From assembly GCA_035236585.1 (NCBI GenBank), contig CP141128.1, positions 33,834,684 through 33,898,683 on the forward strand: 64,000 nt of DNA. The letters run 5' to 3'. This DNA comes from Warburgia ugandensis. Its lineage: Eukaryota; Streptophyta; Magnoliopsida; Canellales; Canellaceae. The notes beneath the pieces were generated by a model. That model saw only the letters and a list, made by a program, of their open reading frames with translations, did not search any database and was not told the DNA's origin. Below, piece by piece: positions 25,601-37,437 of the stretch. The translations under genes were made by a program, and so were the position numbers. Each line of letters starts with the position of its first letter. Position 1 is the first letter of the stretch.

Positions 25601-28149
25601 TCACTTTGAGTTCTAGGATGTTCTTGAGCATGTCTAATCTTTGCATGCGCATGATCCTTGGCACACTGTCTAAGCACTTTAAGCACTCAAAAATCCCAAG
25701 GCACATTGCCAAAACATTACATGTCCTCAAAATTCGCTAGACATAGTCAAATCACTTCATGTCCTTCAAAGTTCACAAACACAATGCATAACTTTTCCAA
25801 CCCCTGGATGATCCTTTGCACAATGTTCTAGGACATTAAGTACTAGAAGTCCCAATTAACAGTGTTGAAACATTACCCTTCCAAGGAAGTTCCTAGGGAC
25901 ATAGTCAAATCACTTCGGCTCATGGAATGTTTCCAAACATAATGTCTAAACTTTTGAAGTTGTTACATGATCCTTGGTGCAGTGTTTGGTTGATTTAAAT
26001 GCTGCAAAGTCCCAAAGCAATACACGTCCTTCGAAGTACCTATGTACAAACTCAAACTGCTTTGAATGCCAGGATGTTCTGAAACACAAAGTCTAAACTT
26101 TATAAGTTGTTAGCTCCTGCTAGCCATAGTGTCCTTGCAAGTTGAGTGCTGGGAAAGGTCCCAAGATACAACATCAAAACATTATATGCCAATGGAAGTT
26201 GCTAGGCACAAAGTCATATATCTCTTCAAGTCCCATGATCTTCCCAAACACAATATCAAAACTTTGAAAGTTGTTGGCTGATACTTGGCCCAATGTCCAA
26301 GTAAGTTAAGCACTAGTAAGTCTAAAGAATACATGTCCATAAAAGTCCTTGGGCTCAAAGTAAAATCACTTCTAGTATTGGGATATTTCCAAGCACATTG
26401 TCTAAACTTTTCAAGTGGTTGTAAGATTCTTGGCATAATGTATGAATAATTTAAATGCTCAAAAGTCCTAAGGTAGAATTAAAAATAATATATGTCCTTG
26501 GAAGTCCTTACGAACAAAGTCAAATCGCTTCAAGCTTGGAAAGTTCCCAAACACAATGACTAAAATTTTTAAGCTGTTAGATGATACTTGGTACAATATT
26601 TGAGCATATTAAGAGCAGGGAAGTCTTGTACTACAATGTCAATGTGTTATAGGTCCTTGAAAGTCCTTAGGCATGAAGTCAAATTACTTTAGAAGAAGTT
26701 TCCAAACATAACCTCTAAACTTTTCAAGATGTTCGTAGTCCCTTGGTACTCACATTATTTTGATTCTTTGGATGTTCTAATACACAATGTCTAAACTTTT
26801 AAAGCCACTAGATGATTAGTGGCATAATGTCTAAGCACTTTGTTTTGGAATATCCCAAGGAACAGTGCTGAATTATTAGATGTCCATGGAAATCAATAGA
26901 TACAAAGTCAAATCACTTCGAGTCCTATGATATTCCCAAACAGAGTGTCCAAGCTTTTCATATCATTCAATGATCCACGCACAATGTCAGTGCACATTAA
27001 GCACTGGGAAGTCCCAAGGCACAATGTCAAAGTAATAAATTTCCTTGGTAGTCCCTAGTCACAAAGTCAAATCGATTCGAGTCCTAGGATATTCCCAGAC
27101 ACAATGTCTATACTTTTCAAGCCATGGTGGATCTTTGGCATAATGTTTGAGCATTTTAAGCACTGAAAAATCCCATGGAACAATGCAAAAACATTACTTG
27201 CTGCACAATGTCAATTTACTTCAAGTCTTGGGAAGTTTCTAGGCATAATGTCTAAAATTGCATGTCCTTGCATGATCCTTGGCACAATGCTAGTGCATTT
27301 TAAGCAATGGGAAGTCCCAAAGCACAATGCCAATAGATTAAATGTCCATGGAAGTCCCTAATAATAAAGTCCAATTACTTAATGTCCTAGGAAGTTCCCA
27401 AACACAACATTTAAACTTTTCAAGTTGTTGGCTTATCCTTGGCCCAATATCCAAGTACGTTAAGAACTCAGAAGTCCTATGTAATAATGTCAAAATATTA
27501 GATGTCTGTGAAAGTGCTTATGCACAAAGTTAAATCGCTTCGAGTCATAGGAAGTTGACAAATACAATGTGTAAACTTTTCAAATAGTTGGTTGATCCTT
27601 GGCCCAATGGTCGAGCAAGTTAGGGGCTGGAAATTCCCAAGACACATGTCAAAACAATATATGTCCACTGATGTTCCTTGGTGCATAGTCAAATCACTTC
27701 GAGTCCTGGGATGTACCGAAACACAATGTCAAACTTGTCAATACATGGCATGATCCTTGACACAATGTTAGGCAATTTAACTATTGAGAAGTCCCAACAC
27801 ATGATGTAAAAATATTGCATGGCCATGGAAGTCCCAAGGCACCAAATCACTTCAAGTCCGGGGATGTTCCTAGGCAAAACATCTAAACTTTACAAGATCT
27901 TGCATAATCCTTGGAACAATGTCCAAGAATGTTAAGCACTGCAAAGTCCCTAGTCACAATGTCAAAATGCTACATTTTCATGGAAGTCCCTTGCACACAA
28001 TGAAATCACTTCGAGTCCTAGAATATTCCCCAACACAGTGTCTAAACTTTTCAAGCCATTGAATGATACTTGGCACAATGTCCGAGTCATTTAAATGCTT
28101 GGAAGTCTCAAGGCACACTAAAAAAAATAAAAAATACATGTCATTACAT
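22663..28149 (+). repeat. 160-bp tandem repeat array, block 4
   Basis: About 34 units. The first 750 bp match block 2 (16140-16900). The stretch 24850-28100 matches 47580-50400 with shared rare variants, for example the unit with AACATTATATGCCAATGGAAG at about 26175 and 48330 and CAACACATGATGT or CAACTTATGATGT at about 27804 and 50210. The three CpG positions of the unit appear as CG, CA and TG in different copies, the mark of methylation decay. No gene lies within; frames up to about 84 codons are by-products. Confidence 0.9.
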
Positions 28150-28270
28150 TCATGTTTCAATTCCTAGTTCTAATTCCATAAAAAGTTAACTTTCTTAGAA
28201 TATCATATCCAAGTTTTGTTTCCACATTTTCAATTTACACATTTCATTATAAAATTTTGGGGTTGTTACA
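28150..28270 (-). mobile_element. 3' LTR remnant of element E
   Basis: First 120 bases of LTR E on the minus strand (TGTAACAACCCCAAAATTTT at its start), alignable with 37340-37437, including TCCATAAAAAGTTAA. The rest of this LTR is gone and the array follows, so the element lost its end by deletion or recombination. Confidence 0.75.
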
Positions 28271-28272
28271 TT

Positions 28273-28284
28273 CTTCCCCCCTTA
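28273..28284 (-). other. polypurine tract of element E
   Basis: TAAGGGGGGAAG on the minus strand lies a few bases before the 3' LTR start and right after the integrase C-terminal relic. This is the standard place for priming plus-strand synthesis. Confidence 0.85.
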
Positions 28285-29456
28285 GAAAAATTTGGACGAA
28301 ATTTACTATTAAATAAATCAAAACAAATGCCACATATTTCATCTTTACTTTCCCATATAGTTTATTCCACTGACAAATATTGTCACAACAGTTTAATTTA
28401 TATATTTTTATTTATAAATCATATTGTCTTCATCCCATATAATCATATTGTATTTCAACTAGTATCAAGCATATGTTTTCTTAACATCAAGGCACTAAAT
28501 ACTTCTGTTAGTTGTACAAATATTATTAACTTTATAAACTGCCATACCAAGTCATTCTATAATCATGAAAAAGTGATAATTTTATGAATAAATGTTCCTT
28601 TCATTCCAACTTTATAATTCTTTTGATGGATGAAACATTTGAGGAATATATGGTTCTCAATAGCAAACCCTAGTCATAACTCTTTTTTATGACTTTGAGC
28701 AGTTAATATACATTTCTTAACCAATTTAACCTTCTCTACATATTATTTAACAAATTCTGACATTATGAATCTTCTTATTGTCAATCTCACTACAACAAAT
28801 CAGTAAAAAAATAGTTATACATATAATAACTAATAAAGTGTCATACTGATACTTGCATGAACATTGTAGTTATACATGAATTAAAATAATATAGAATATT
28901 CATTCCAGTTTCCTTTTCAATCTAATACATATATTCTTTTATATTTCTTCCAAGATCAAAATAGTTCTTCTTGATTATTCTTGTGTTTGAGTGTGATACA
29001 CTATTCTTAATCTGTATAGTATACATAATGCTCTTTGTGTACTCTTGACATAATTCTATCATTTCTGTCCGAAATAATGAATGATGATATTCTGTGAAGA
29101 CTTACAATTTCTGTCCCATAGAATTTGACAAACTTGTCATCATTATTATGTGTCTTAACTAAATCTGCCATGAAGTCTATAGTGATATTATTCATTTCCA
29201 TTTAGTGTGTGAACCAATCCTAAAGGTCATTCATATACTATTTTTACTTGTTGACCAATCAAGTATGTAGTCATGAATGCACCAATATTTCTTTGTATTA
29301 TTTCCTACTCAAGGTTTTTCTTCAGGTCTTGGTACATCCTTGTATTTTTAGAGGAATAGAAAATTTCGATCGTTGGGTTTCCTAATATTTCTTCTTTCAA
29401 TTACTAATTTAATGGCACTGGTAGCCTCTCTTGTAAACAATTACTTTCATCTTGAC
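28285..29456 (-). pseudogene. Ty3/gypsy integrase-chromodomain relic (element E)
   Basis: Minus-strand relic of integrase and its tail. In order: MYQDLKKN (zinc-binding region of integrase), QQVKIVYE, then ITIDFMADLVKTHNN and YGTEIVSLHR then FIISDRNDRIMSR (29007-29201), matching the core blocks with catalytic Asp 1 (TxDF) and Asp 2 (SDRD). Later HTQTQE, stop, SRRTILILEE matches HPQTDGQSERTIQILED with the catalytic Glu replaced by Arg. VLMLRKHMLDTS and TIWESKDEI then match the end of gypsy pol, the latter the chromodomain-type tail (EATWE.EDEM). The spacing between the two Asp blocks is too short, and stops abound, so it is dead. The tail places the element among chromoviruses; Tekay/Del is the likeliest clade. 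Confidence 0.85.
29452..29456. repeat. target-site duplication TTGAC, left
   Basis: Five bases directly before the solo LTR, identical to 33849-33853 directly after it. A 5-bp duplication is normal for Ty3/gypsy integration. Confidence 0.85.
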
Positions 29457-29835
29457 TGTGACGACATGGGTATTTGTACCACATCTTGTAATAAAATTTT
29501 CAAAGGCAAGGTCCTTAGTAGTAAAATAATTTTGCAAACAATGCAGCAAAAATTCTTTTCTTTTAAATCAATTTGTAACACAACTGAAGTCTCACCTCAA
29601 CATACATAATACACATAAAGATTTTTGTATAAAAATAAAATTTTATTGAATACCACGAATCATTCAGTAGGTCACTTTACACAGTCCCTGTATTACAATT
29701 GTAATCCATTGTCCAAATACAATCCAAATGCAAAGTACATAGTCTGGTTTCACAATCTGCAAAGAAGATACCCTGATCAGTTTAGTAGCGTCTAGGCTCT
29801 TCAAGATATACGTCCTTAAGTCTCCTTCCCTATAT

Positions 29836-29875
29836 CTGAGATATTGTAAACATTCAAACATTTACAATATCTCAG
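29836..29875 (-). repeat. LTR hairpin, family A copy 2
   Basis: Arms CTGAGATATTGTAAA and TTTACAATATCTCAG kept intact, while the loop differs from copy 1 (CATTCAAACA here). Stem kept, loop changed. Confidence 0.7.
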
Positions 29876-32800
29876 CAAGCTATGCTTAGTAAGGGATACA
29901 AGAATATAATACTTCATTAATACAAGAATACAATATCTCATTCATCATTCTATCATGTTTATCCATTCATGGACCATCTCATCATAGAGTACATACATCA
30001 TTTATATAGTATAGGATAAACCTATTAAAATAGTGAAAATACTCAAAATTGGTTTCTTCCCCTGGCTATACTCCCACTTAGGAGATCAATATTCAGCCAA
30101 ATCTCATATGGGGATTTTCTCTCTAAGAACTCATGTATTTCATCATACTTGGCATCTGCATCATAATGCAAAATCATCAAGGACTACTATGCTACAATCT
30201 AAATCCGTACAGCATGCCCCGATAACTACATAATAATCCACTGATACCAACTATGAAAATAAAAAAATCCATGTCCGCATGGGCGAGGACCATGGCTATC
30301 ATAGTAGTGGCCTTCCCATGATTGCCCCACCTCACTTTTAGCCTCTCTTTGGGCATGGTATCTATCATATCATACATTTGAGGAAGCAGATTACCAAACC
30401 CTCATTACTTCCCTAGCATAGCATTTCAGGCCTAAGCCTGTGTAAAACAAAATCACAAGTTGCTACACTTGTATGTAAAATACATTCTACATATCAGACG
30501 ATGTGTCTATTTAACTAAGGTTATTATATTTTCTATGCACTATTCTTAAGGTTTCCTTAGTCCACGCATCTCACTAAGTTTTCATCATTTGATTGGATCA
30601 GTTGGATCATTTGCTTGGACCATTATTGTTCAAAGGTACCACAAGTATACTTATATCATGAAGGTCTATAATTCCAGACAGAAAGATCATGTGTATATAT
30701 ATATACACATACACATGAATCTTTAATGCATTCTTGTACATCCACCTACCTCAAAGTGTTATTCACTCCATATTGTCCATCATGGTCTTAATTCACACAT
30801 CTATTAAACCATACATTTAAAGTTATTCCTTTATACAAGTATTCTTTCTACATGTATTTAGGTTATCCAGTGAAGGATGCCCTGATTTTCCTTGAATCAT
30901 ATATGATCAAGGTTTCAAACTTTCTAAGCTAACAAATCTATACGATAAGTAAAATCACACAACAATAATATACTCTACATAGTATTTCTTTTCTTTTGTT
31001 GTTTTTTATCATTCAAGATCTTTCTTGGATCTTGCCAGATCATCCTTATCTTACTTACAATTTTTATTAGGGTTAGATAATATGTTAACCTTTTATGCTC
31101 TTATTATTATTTCTTAACCAGTTAGTGTTTTATTGGATTAAGGTAACTTATTTATTCTTAATTCTAGACAGCTCCTCTTATTTCCACTTGATCAAGGTTT
31201 ACGAGTTACATGCCATTCCCAACATTGTTAATTCAATCCTCATGTAAGGAGGCATTTAGACCTCAGCAAATGTCAATAGAAGGTGGAGGGATAGCTAGGC
31301 TCATTAGAAACCCCCTTAACCACGATGAATAGCATGCAAGGGCATAGCCTTAGCTCAACCTTTAATAAAGTCCTATGAGCTCATAACCCTAAGTTTTATT
31401 TTTACTTGAATTTAATTAATTCCATGAACATATACTATGTCATTCACGGATGTTTATTGTGCTCCTATTTTGGGCCAAGGAAATGGAAAATCCACACCTT
31501 ATATTGTCCTACTTGCTATAGCCCTTACTATGATTATTTCTCATGATATACATGTGTATTTGTGAAGTCCAACTATAATTCATTAATTACCCCTTTTATG
31601 ATATTTTCATAACTCTACTAATGTAAAGGAAATTAAAAGAAATTACACTAATAAATCTAAATGTAAGGAATTCAAAGACAATCATGTTGGAACTGAAAAA
31701 TTGACATGAATTAAATTTGCTAATAAAATAATTAACTAGAATATTAACAACATTTTAATCTAAGAAATTAAAGAAAATTATACTGAAATTGAAAACTTGA
31801 CATGGATCATAATTAAATCTAATCTACTATTAAAGACCATTAACTAAGCATATGAGAAATTTATCCTTATGATCCAACCATCCAATTTGTCCATCTTTTA
31901 GATCTAGGATAAATATTCCATTAAGAGTATAACCCTTGATCTTTCATGTTTTTTATTGATCCAACATCTCTAATAACATGATATTAGCCTTATATCATCA
32001 CTTTTATAGGTCCATCTAGTTTGATCATTCTTAATCTACTAGATCAAGAGGATCCATTTAAATTTTTCATTATCATTTTTACTTTCAATGGTCTAAACTT
32101 TAATTCAGTTCATGTTAGTCCAATCCAACCATCCCCATGATAATTTATCATCATTATATCCTTAATGGATCTAAACCCTCACTTTCAATCACCCCAGATC
32201 TACTTGATCAAGGGTCTTAGTAGGTGCATGGGTTCAGTAGGCTCCCCTCATCAAGATCTATTTATAGAATCTTCCTGATAAAAAATCTGACGTAAAATGA
32301 GTGAGAAATTTCATTTTTAAGTTTTTAGCTATTTATAACTGCTGATCTTAATCTATAATGTTTTGATCAATTTAATTGATCTAGAGGCTTGAAAATTCTA
32401 CAATCATCATTGAGTATAAGGTTTTGACATGTCCTGGATCCATCCATCAGATTAGATTTTCATTTTAACATCAATTTGCTCATGATCTGCTACTGTTGGA
32501 ACTAACTTTAAAATTTATTTCATACAAATAAAAGTAAAAATCCCAATATCATTATTTCATTATATTCTACACAATACAAGGAATTTATACCATCTTTCTG
32601 ATCTAGATTTGGATTTAAATTGAGTTTGGAATTGAATTTTCAAGTTTCCATCAATTTCAATGGTCCAAATTGATTCTAGACTGTCAGATCTTATTTTTGA
32701 AAATTAAGGGTCTAGATGAAAAATAAAACTTACTGTGGTCATGGTTTTTAACGATTTTGGGCCTCTAAATTCATTGGATGGCTCAAATTTTCCATCTGAG

Positions 32801-33258
32801 GTGTCCTTGATAGTGTTATAGGCCTGCATCACTGGGACTTAGTTTTTCTAGAATTTTGACTGAAAAACTAGTCCGGTGACCCGATTTTAGGGAAAATATA
32901 TTGAAAAATAAAATAAAGATATAAGAAACCTGCCTAGAAGTGTCTTGAAGAGAAGATCATGCCAAAATGAAGAAAATCCTTGCTGAAAAGTGAACTATGC
33001 TGGAGACGACATAATTTGTGATCTTCTAATGAAATTGCCGGTGGATCATGCAATTACTTAATAGTTTTGTAGATAAACTTATTGCAAATTGATTTGATGG
33101 TTTGGATTTCTATAAGTTTTCCACTTAGGGGTAAAATTGGAAATAAGAAAAGAAAGAGAGGAAAAGAGGGAGAAAGTAGCGAAGGAGAGGGAATTTGGAG
33201 CTAGAATCAGAGGAAGAGTTGGTGAATTTTATGAACACTTTTGCAAATTTTTCTGAGG

Positions 33259-33268
33259 TATTTATAGG
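33259..33268 (-). promoter_or_regulatory. TATA box of solo LTR A
   Basis: CCTATAAATA on the minus strand, about 580 bp into the LTR, at the same relative position as in the copy at 60978-60987. Confidence 0.6.
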
Positions 33269-33848
33269 CATTTTCTAAAAAATTTAATCATTCTTTCCCA
33301 AATAATTATGTTTTTCTTCTTGAATTTTATATTAAAAAGAATTCCCCCATTTCCATCTCTATCTCCACTACCAGCTGGTAGTGGTTTGACCAACTATTGA
33401 TATTTCCAGACCTTTGCCCCACATTTGTGGGCCCCACATTAATGTGAAATGACCTTTTTTGCCCTTTTTGTTGAAAAATGTATAAAAATACAAAGTTTTC
33501 ATACAAACATGGATTTGGATGTACTTAGTGTCATTTTAATTGATTCGCCAAGTATGTTTTCAATTATACATGTCTTATACCTTGATTATTCTATGGAATT
33601 ACATTTTTGGCTTTTAGAGATTAAAATTTGAGAAAAATATTGATTTTTCTCCTAGACTCAGAATTGGACAAACTTATAATCTATCTAAGCTGATTTTCCA
33701 CGTACATATCAAATATCTAGGTTTCCAACCTTGATCCCACTACCATGAAAGTGCATATTTAATAACCATAATATTCTAGCTTGATTTTTCTTGGAATTTT
33801 TAATTTTATTATTTATTCAATCTCTTTACAAAAATTAGGGGTGTTACA

Positions 33849-33853
33849 TTGAC
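33849..33853. repeat. target-site duplication TTGAC, right
   Basis: Matches 29452-29456; see the solo LTR. Confidence 0.85.
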
Positions 33854-34935
33854 TTATGTCAAAATTACTATTTCTCATAATCCATAAATCATTGCATTAA
33901 TTTCTCTATTTCTAAATATCCATCCCATAATGACTAACTTTATGATGAGGTCTATAATTATAGTACTTAATTGTCTACTTAATGCATCACCATGTTCATT
34001 TTCCCAAAATGAAAATAGATTGTATTCTTTACTATATTCGATCCATTTTTATTGTCAGATAGACTTGCTTGAAAATATACTCGAGGTATTCGGTGATGAC
34101 ATTTCAATTCTTCCATTGTTTAAGTAATATTGTAACCTCTTTAATGAAAACACTACTACCATAAGTTCTAAGTTGTGGTGATAAGTAATGATTGTATCAT
34201 ATTTGTTTTCGTACTATTTCTAAACCTTTGTCTAAATTATCACAATAATTTTCTCATGAAAGAATCAGACCAATGTCAAAGTCAATATTTTTCTTTAACT
34301 ATCAAAGGTATGATCATGTAAGAAAATCCTTATAGTGGTATCTTGTAAGATCTATGAATTTTTATGACTATCTTTTCTTCAATTCATCCTTACATCTACA
34401 TTTGTTAAATCCTATGACTACCTTAATATTTCCATGATCCAATAATTTTCTTTTAGTCAATAAACATTCTCACTAATTTTGGCAATTCATTTATGGATAG
34501 TAAAACTATTCAACAAAATTCTATAATCTCTTTAGTAATGCTGATAAGATAATTTCATATATTCTCAAGGAAATAGTTCAAATGATTTATGTTCATCAAG
34601 TCGACTAACATCATAGGTGTAATCATCAAATGGCATATCTATGTGTCCATAACTTATCTTCAATAGGTTAACTGATTAATGTTAATCCCAAGGAATCATC
34701 AATACATATATCGATCTCATCTTTTAATTCTAAATAAGATACGTGCTTTCCATCATAACTATTTAACCAAATAAATTCTCTATCTAATAAGTCTTGTAAT
34801 TGACCTTTCATTTCTTTCTATTTGGCTATATCATCCTATAATATGCCTTAGAAATTTTGAGTTACATAAGGTCATAACTCAATCTCTCTTTAGATAGGTA
34901 ATTCTGAAAATTCCTCAAATATTTTGTAATCACCT
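33854..34935 (-). pseudogene. Ty3/gypsy reverse transcriptase-RNase H relic (element E)
   Basis: Minus-strand pol relic, read from right to left. IFEEFSELP then REIEL matches the linker before RT; KEMKGQLQDLLDREFI (about 34800-34760) matches KELKxQLQDLLDKGFI; then ICIDD matches the M(C/R)IDYRELN block. Near 34150-33960 the residues LRTYGSSVF, LLKQWKN and FKQVYLTIKMDRI match the RNase H end (LELAAVVFALK, then FTQKELNMRQRRW). Stops and shifts occur throughout and the palm region is shortened. It continues, across the solo LTR, into the integrase relic at 28285-29456. Gag and protease are absent: the LTR follows immediately at 34936. Confidence 0.85.
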
Positions 34936-35075
34936 CATGGAGAGTCCTCCACTAGGCTGTCATCATCTCAACCCTATCTCAGGGAGTTATCTCTACTATC
35001 TCGTTAGCCTCTCAGACCTGCCTCAGGGACCTCCACTAGCCCGTTAGTCCATAGGCCAGCCTCAGGGAGATTTAT
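34936..35075. repeat. CCTCAGGGA tandem repeat in LTR E
   Basis: About three degenerate units of roughly 45 bp, each with CTCAGGGA and CTCCACTAG- or CTCTACTAT-like parts followed by CGTTAG-like sequence. Confidence 0.6.
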
Positions 35076-36716
35076 TTAATACTAAGATATAATAATCTTA
35101 TAAACTATTTACCTATCCATATACATAACTATATGTACGTATTTGTATGAATGTATATAATCCATAATTATATTTCACATTCTACTTTTAATAGTGATCG
35201 TATATCAAGGATAGGATTTAATCCTTTTCAAATTTTCAAGAACAAACACTTTAGATACATAGCACTCATATTTAGTTTGCAAGTATATATTGATAGTGAA
35301 TATTCAGAACACGCTTCATATTTTCATAACGATAATCACGAAGCTATCTCATAATTGAGCATCTTGATCAATAGTTCTATTACCATAAGAAATACGATCA
35401 TGTATAAAATACTGATCTTGACATTTAAGGAAGCATGCACTCTTAAAGCTCCACATACCTCATGATGAATGCTCAATCTCTTCAAGACTATATGCCTTAT
35501 TGGCAGCATAATGGGGTGTATCTGTCACATTATATGCACAAAAGAGGGTTATTTCCTATCTTTTAATGTTAACTTTTATTTATCTTATTATTGATCATCA
35601 TGTCATTAGATGATCTTGCATCTGATCATTCCTGATTAGGGTTATAATCCTTCATATTTTGTTTGATTATTTGATTCTTACCATTGATCATTAATTTATA
35701 GTCTCGATCAATTTATATCTGTTATATTTGATTAATTAGTCTTCTACATACTCTTGATTGAAAGTTGTGATGGTTAGATCAGCTTTTACCTAGTTAGATA
35801 TAGGGTTTTTAGTCATTGCTTATGTCAATTCTAATTTATCTTAGTGTTTAAGGTAGATCTACTTGTTTAATTTTTCAATTTATAACATAATTAGGCATGA
35901 TTAGACTAAATTTCAATACCTCACATGATTTGATTAAAAATCTAATATTTATGGAATGATTTGATGGTCGATCTAACTTTGATTTGTGAGATCTACCATC
36001 TTAATGTAAATCAATTTCTTAGATTTCAATTCCTAATGTATTTGTGTGATCAGATCTTAAATTAATCTAAATGTCATACCACATTATACAATTGATCATA
36101 TCTTAGGGTCTAATCATCTTTGATCTTAGAGATCTACACTTTTTGTATAGTTTCTACAATTTGATCAATCTAAATTGGTCGTTGATTCAAAATTTTATTA
36201 TACAATTAGGTCTACATTGTTAAGACAAATCTAACGGACCTTTTTGATCGTCAATCAAACTTGTATAGCCTCCTGAAATAAAGATTTTGTATTTCAGATC
36301 TGTTTAATGGTCCAAATTAAAACTATAGATCCAAAATGTGACAAAACAGGGTCATTACGTCACGGTTCATTGGATGCAAGGGCATCTCAATCAAACTATG
36401 ACGGCCTCGCAGCACGGAGATGCGCCGAGCCAGTGCGTTTCCAATGTGCATCATAGGGTACTTGTTGGTCCTCAAATCAAATTGACTGGGATGAGACAGT
36501 CCAATCTGGATTGTCTGATCATTTCTGTCCTTGAATAGCACCTAGGATCACTTAAATTTTTACTCTTTTTTAACACTTTTTTGGGTTTTTAGGGTCCACG
36601 ATACTCATCAAACGACTCACATCTACCATCTAAGCTGTCCTTTGAGATGGTTCCCAACAGATCCGACAGTTCTATTTTCATTGGTAGATTGATGGTTGGT
36701 GAAACTAGATTTTCCA

Positions 36717-36742
36717 TAGAGAGAGAGAGAGAGAGAGATGGG
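36717..36742 (+). repeat. GA microsatellite
   Basis: (GA)n of about ten repeats followed by a G-run, inside the purine-rich part of LTR E. Confidence 0.85.
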
Positions 36743-37437
36743 GGGGGAAGGAAAGGGAGCTAGAAGAGGAGAGAAATGGAAGGAGGGGGAAGGAGTTTTT
36801 CCAAAACTACCAAATAAGGTGAAAGCTGGTGACTCCGGTGAGGAAGACATTGTTCTATGCTTGCTGGAGTTATTGGGTTGCTAGAAACAGAGAAGGAAAA
36901 GGAAAACTAGAGAGCGAAAGTGGGGGAAAGGAAAAGGAGCCCGGACAGATGCTAATGTCCTAAGGGAAATATGTAGAAAGGAGGAATTTTGGTGGATGCA
37001 GACCTATCTGTACTCGACGGAGCCCTAGTCTCCAGAAAAAACAGAGAACATGGGAAAGCCAGAGAGGGATGGGGAAAGAAGGAGGAGGAGAGAAGTGCGA
37101 TGGGGGAGAGGGGGAAGCTAGGTTTTGTACGTGGTGTGCCATCCTCAAGGTGGTGCCGTTGCCAACAAATTTTTTTGGCACCGTAAAAGGGGATCGGAGG
37201 AGGTGGCGTGAATAAGGGGAAGGAGATCAAAATACCCCTATAATTTGATGTCCCATAACTTTCTCATCCGACCTTTGTTTTCAGTGTTCTTGGTATTGTT
37301 TGATTCCATTTTTTTAGTAGAATCCAAAAATCCATGTTATATTCCTAGTTCTAGTTCCATAAAAAGTTAAATTTGTTGGAATCTCATATCCCAATTCTAT
37401 TTTCCATGTTTCATAACAAAATTTTGGGGTTGTTACA

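Larger units (their letters stand above)
29457..33848 (-). mobile_element. solo LTR, family A copy 2, reversed, 4392 bp
   Basis: Complete LTR A on the minus strand: start TGTAACACCCCTAATTTT at 33848, end GTCGTCACA at 29457. It is flanked by TTGAC on both sides. No primer site follows its end and no polypurine tract precedes it, and the sequences on its two sides belong to one broken pol gene (integrase on the left, RNase H on the right). It is therefore a solo LTR formed by recombination between the two LTRs of an element that had inserted into element E. It contains the TATA box and hairpin of the family. Confidence 0.9.
34936..37437 (-). mobile_element. 5' LTR of element E, reversed
   Basis: Right end reads TGTAACAACCCCAAAATTTT on the minus strand at 37437, the same start as the remnant at 28270. 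On the minus strand, 36700-36000 aligns with 53695-54350 (GGGAACCATCTC, GGACAGTCCA or similar, AGGCTATACAAGTT, GACCTAATTGTA). No primer-binding site is visible at its left edge and the LTR runs straight into reverse-transcriptase sequence, so leader, gag and protease have been deleted. The purine-rich tract (36715-37110 on the plus strand) generates spurious frames such as 36952-37230 minus. Confidence 0.75.

Noticed and set aside
28216-28587. 123-codon plus-strand frame
   Set aside because: It lies opposite the decayed integrase tail and polypurine tract; the minus-strand reading has clear family motifs and this one has none.
36952-37230. Pro/Ser/Phe-rich frames on the minus strand of LTR E
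   Set aside because: They arise from the purine-rich tract of the LTR; similar tracts occur in the other LTR families without a shared protein.
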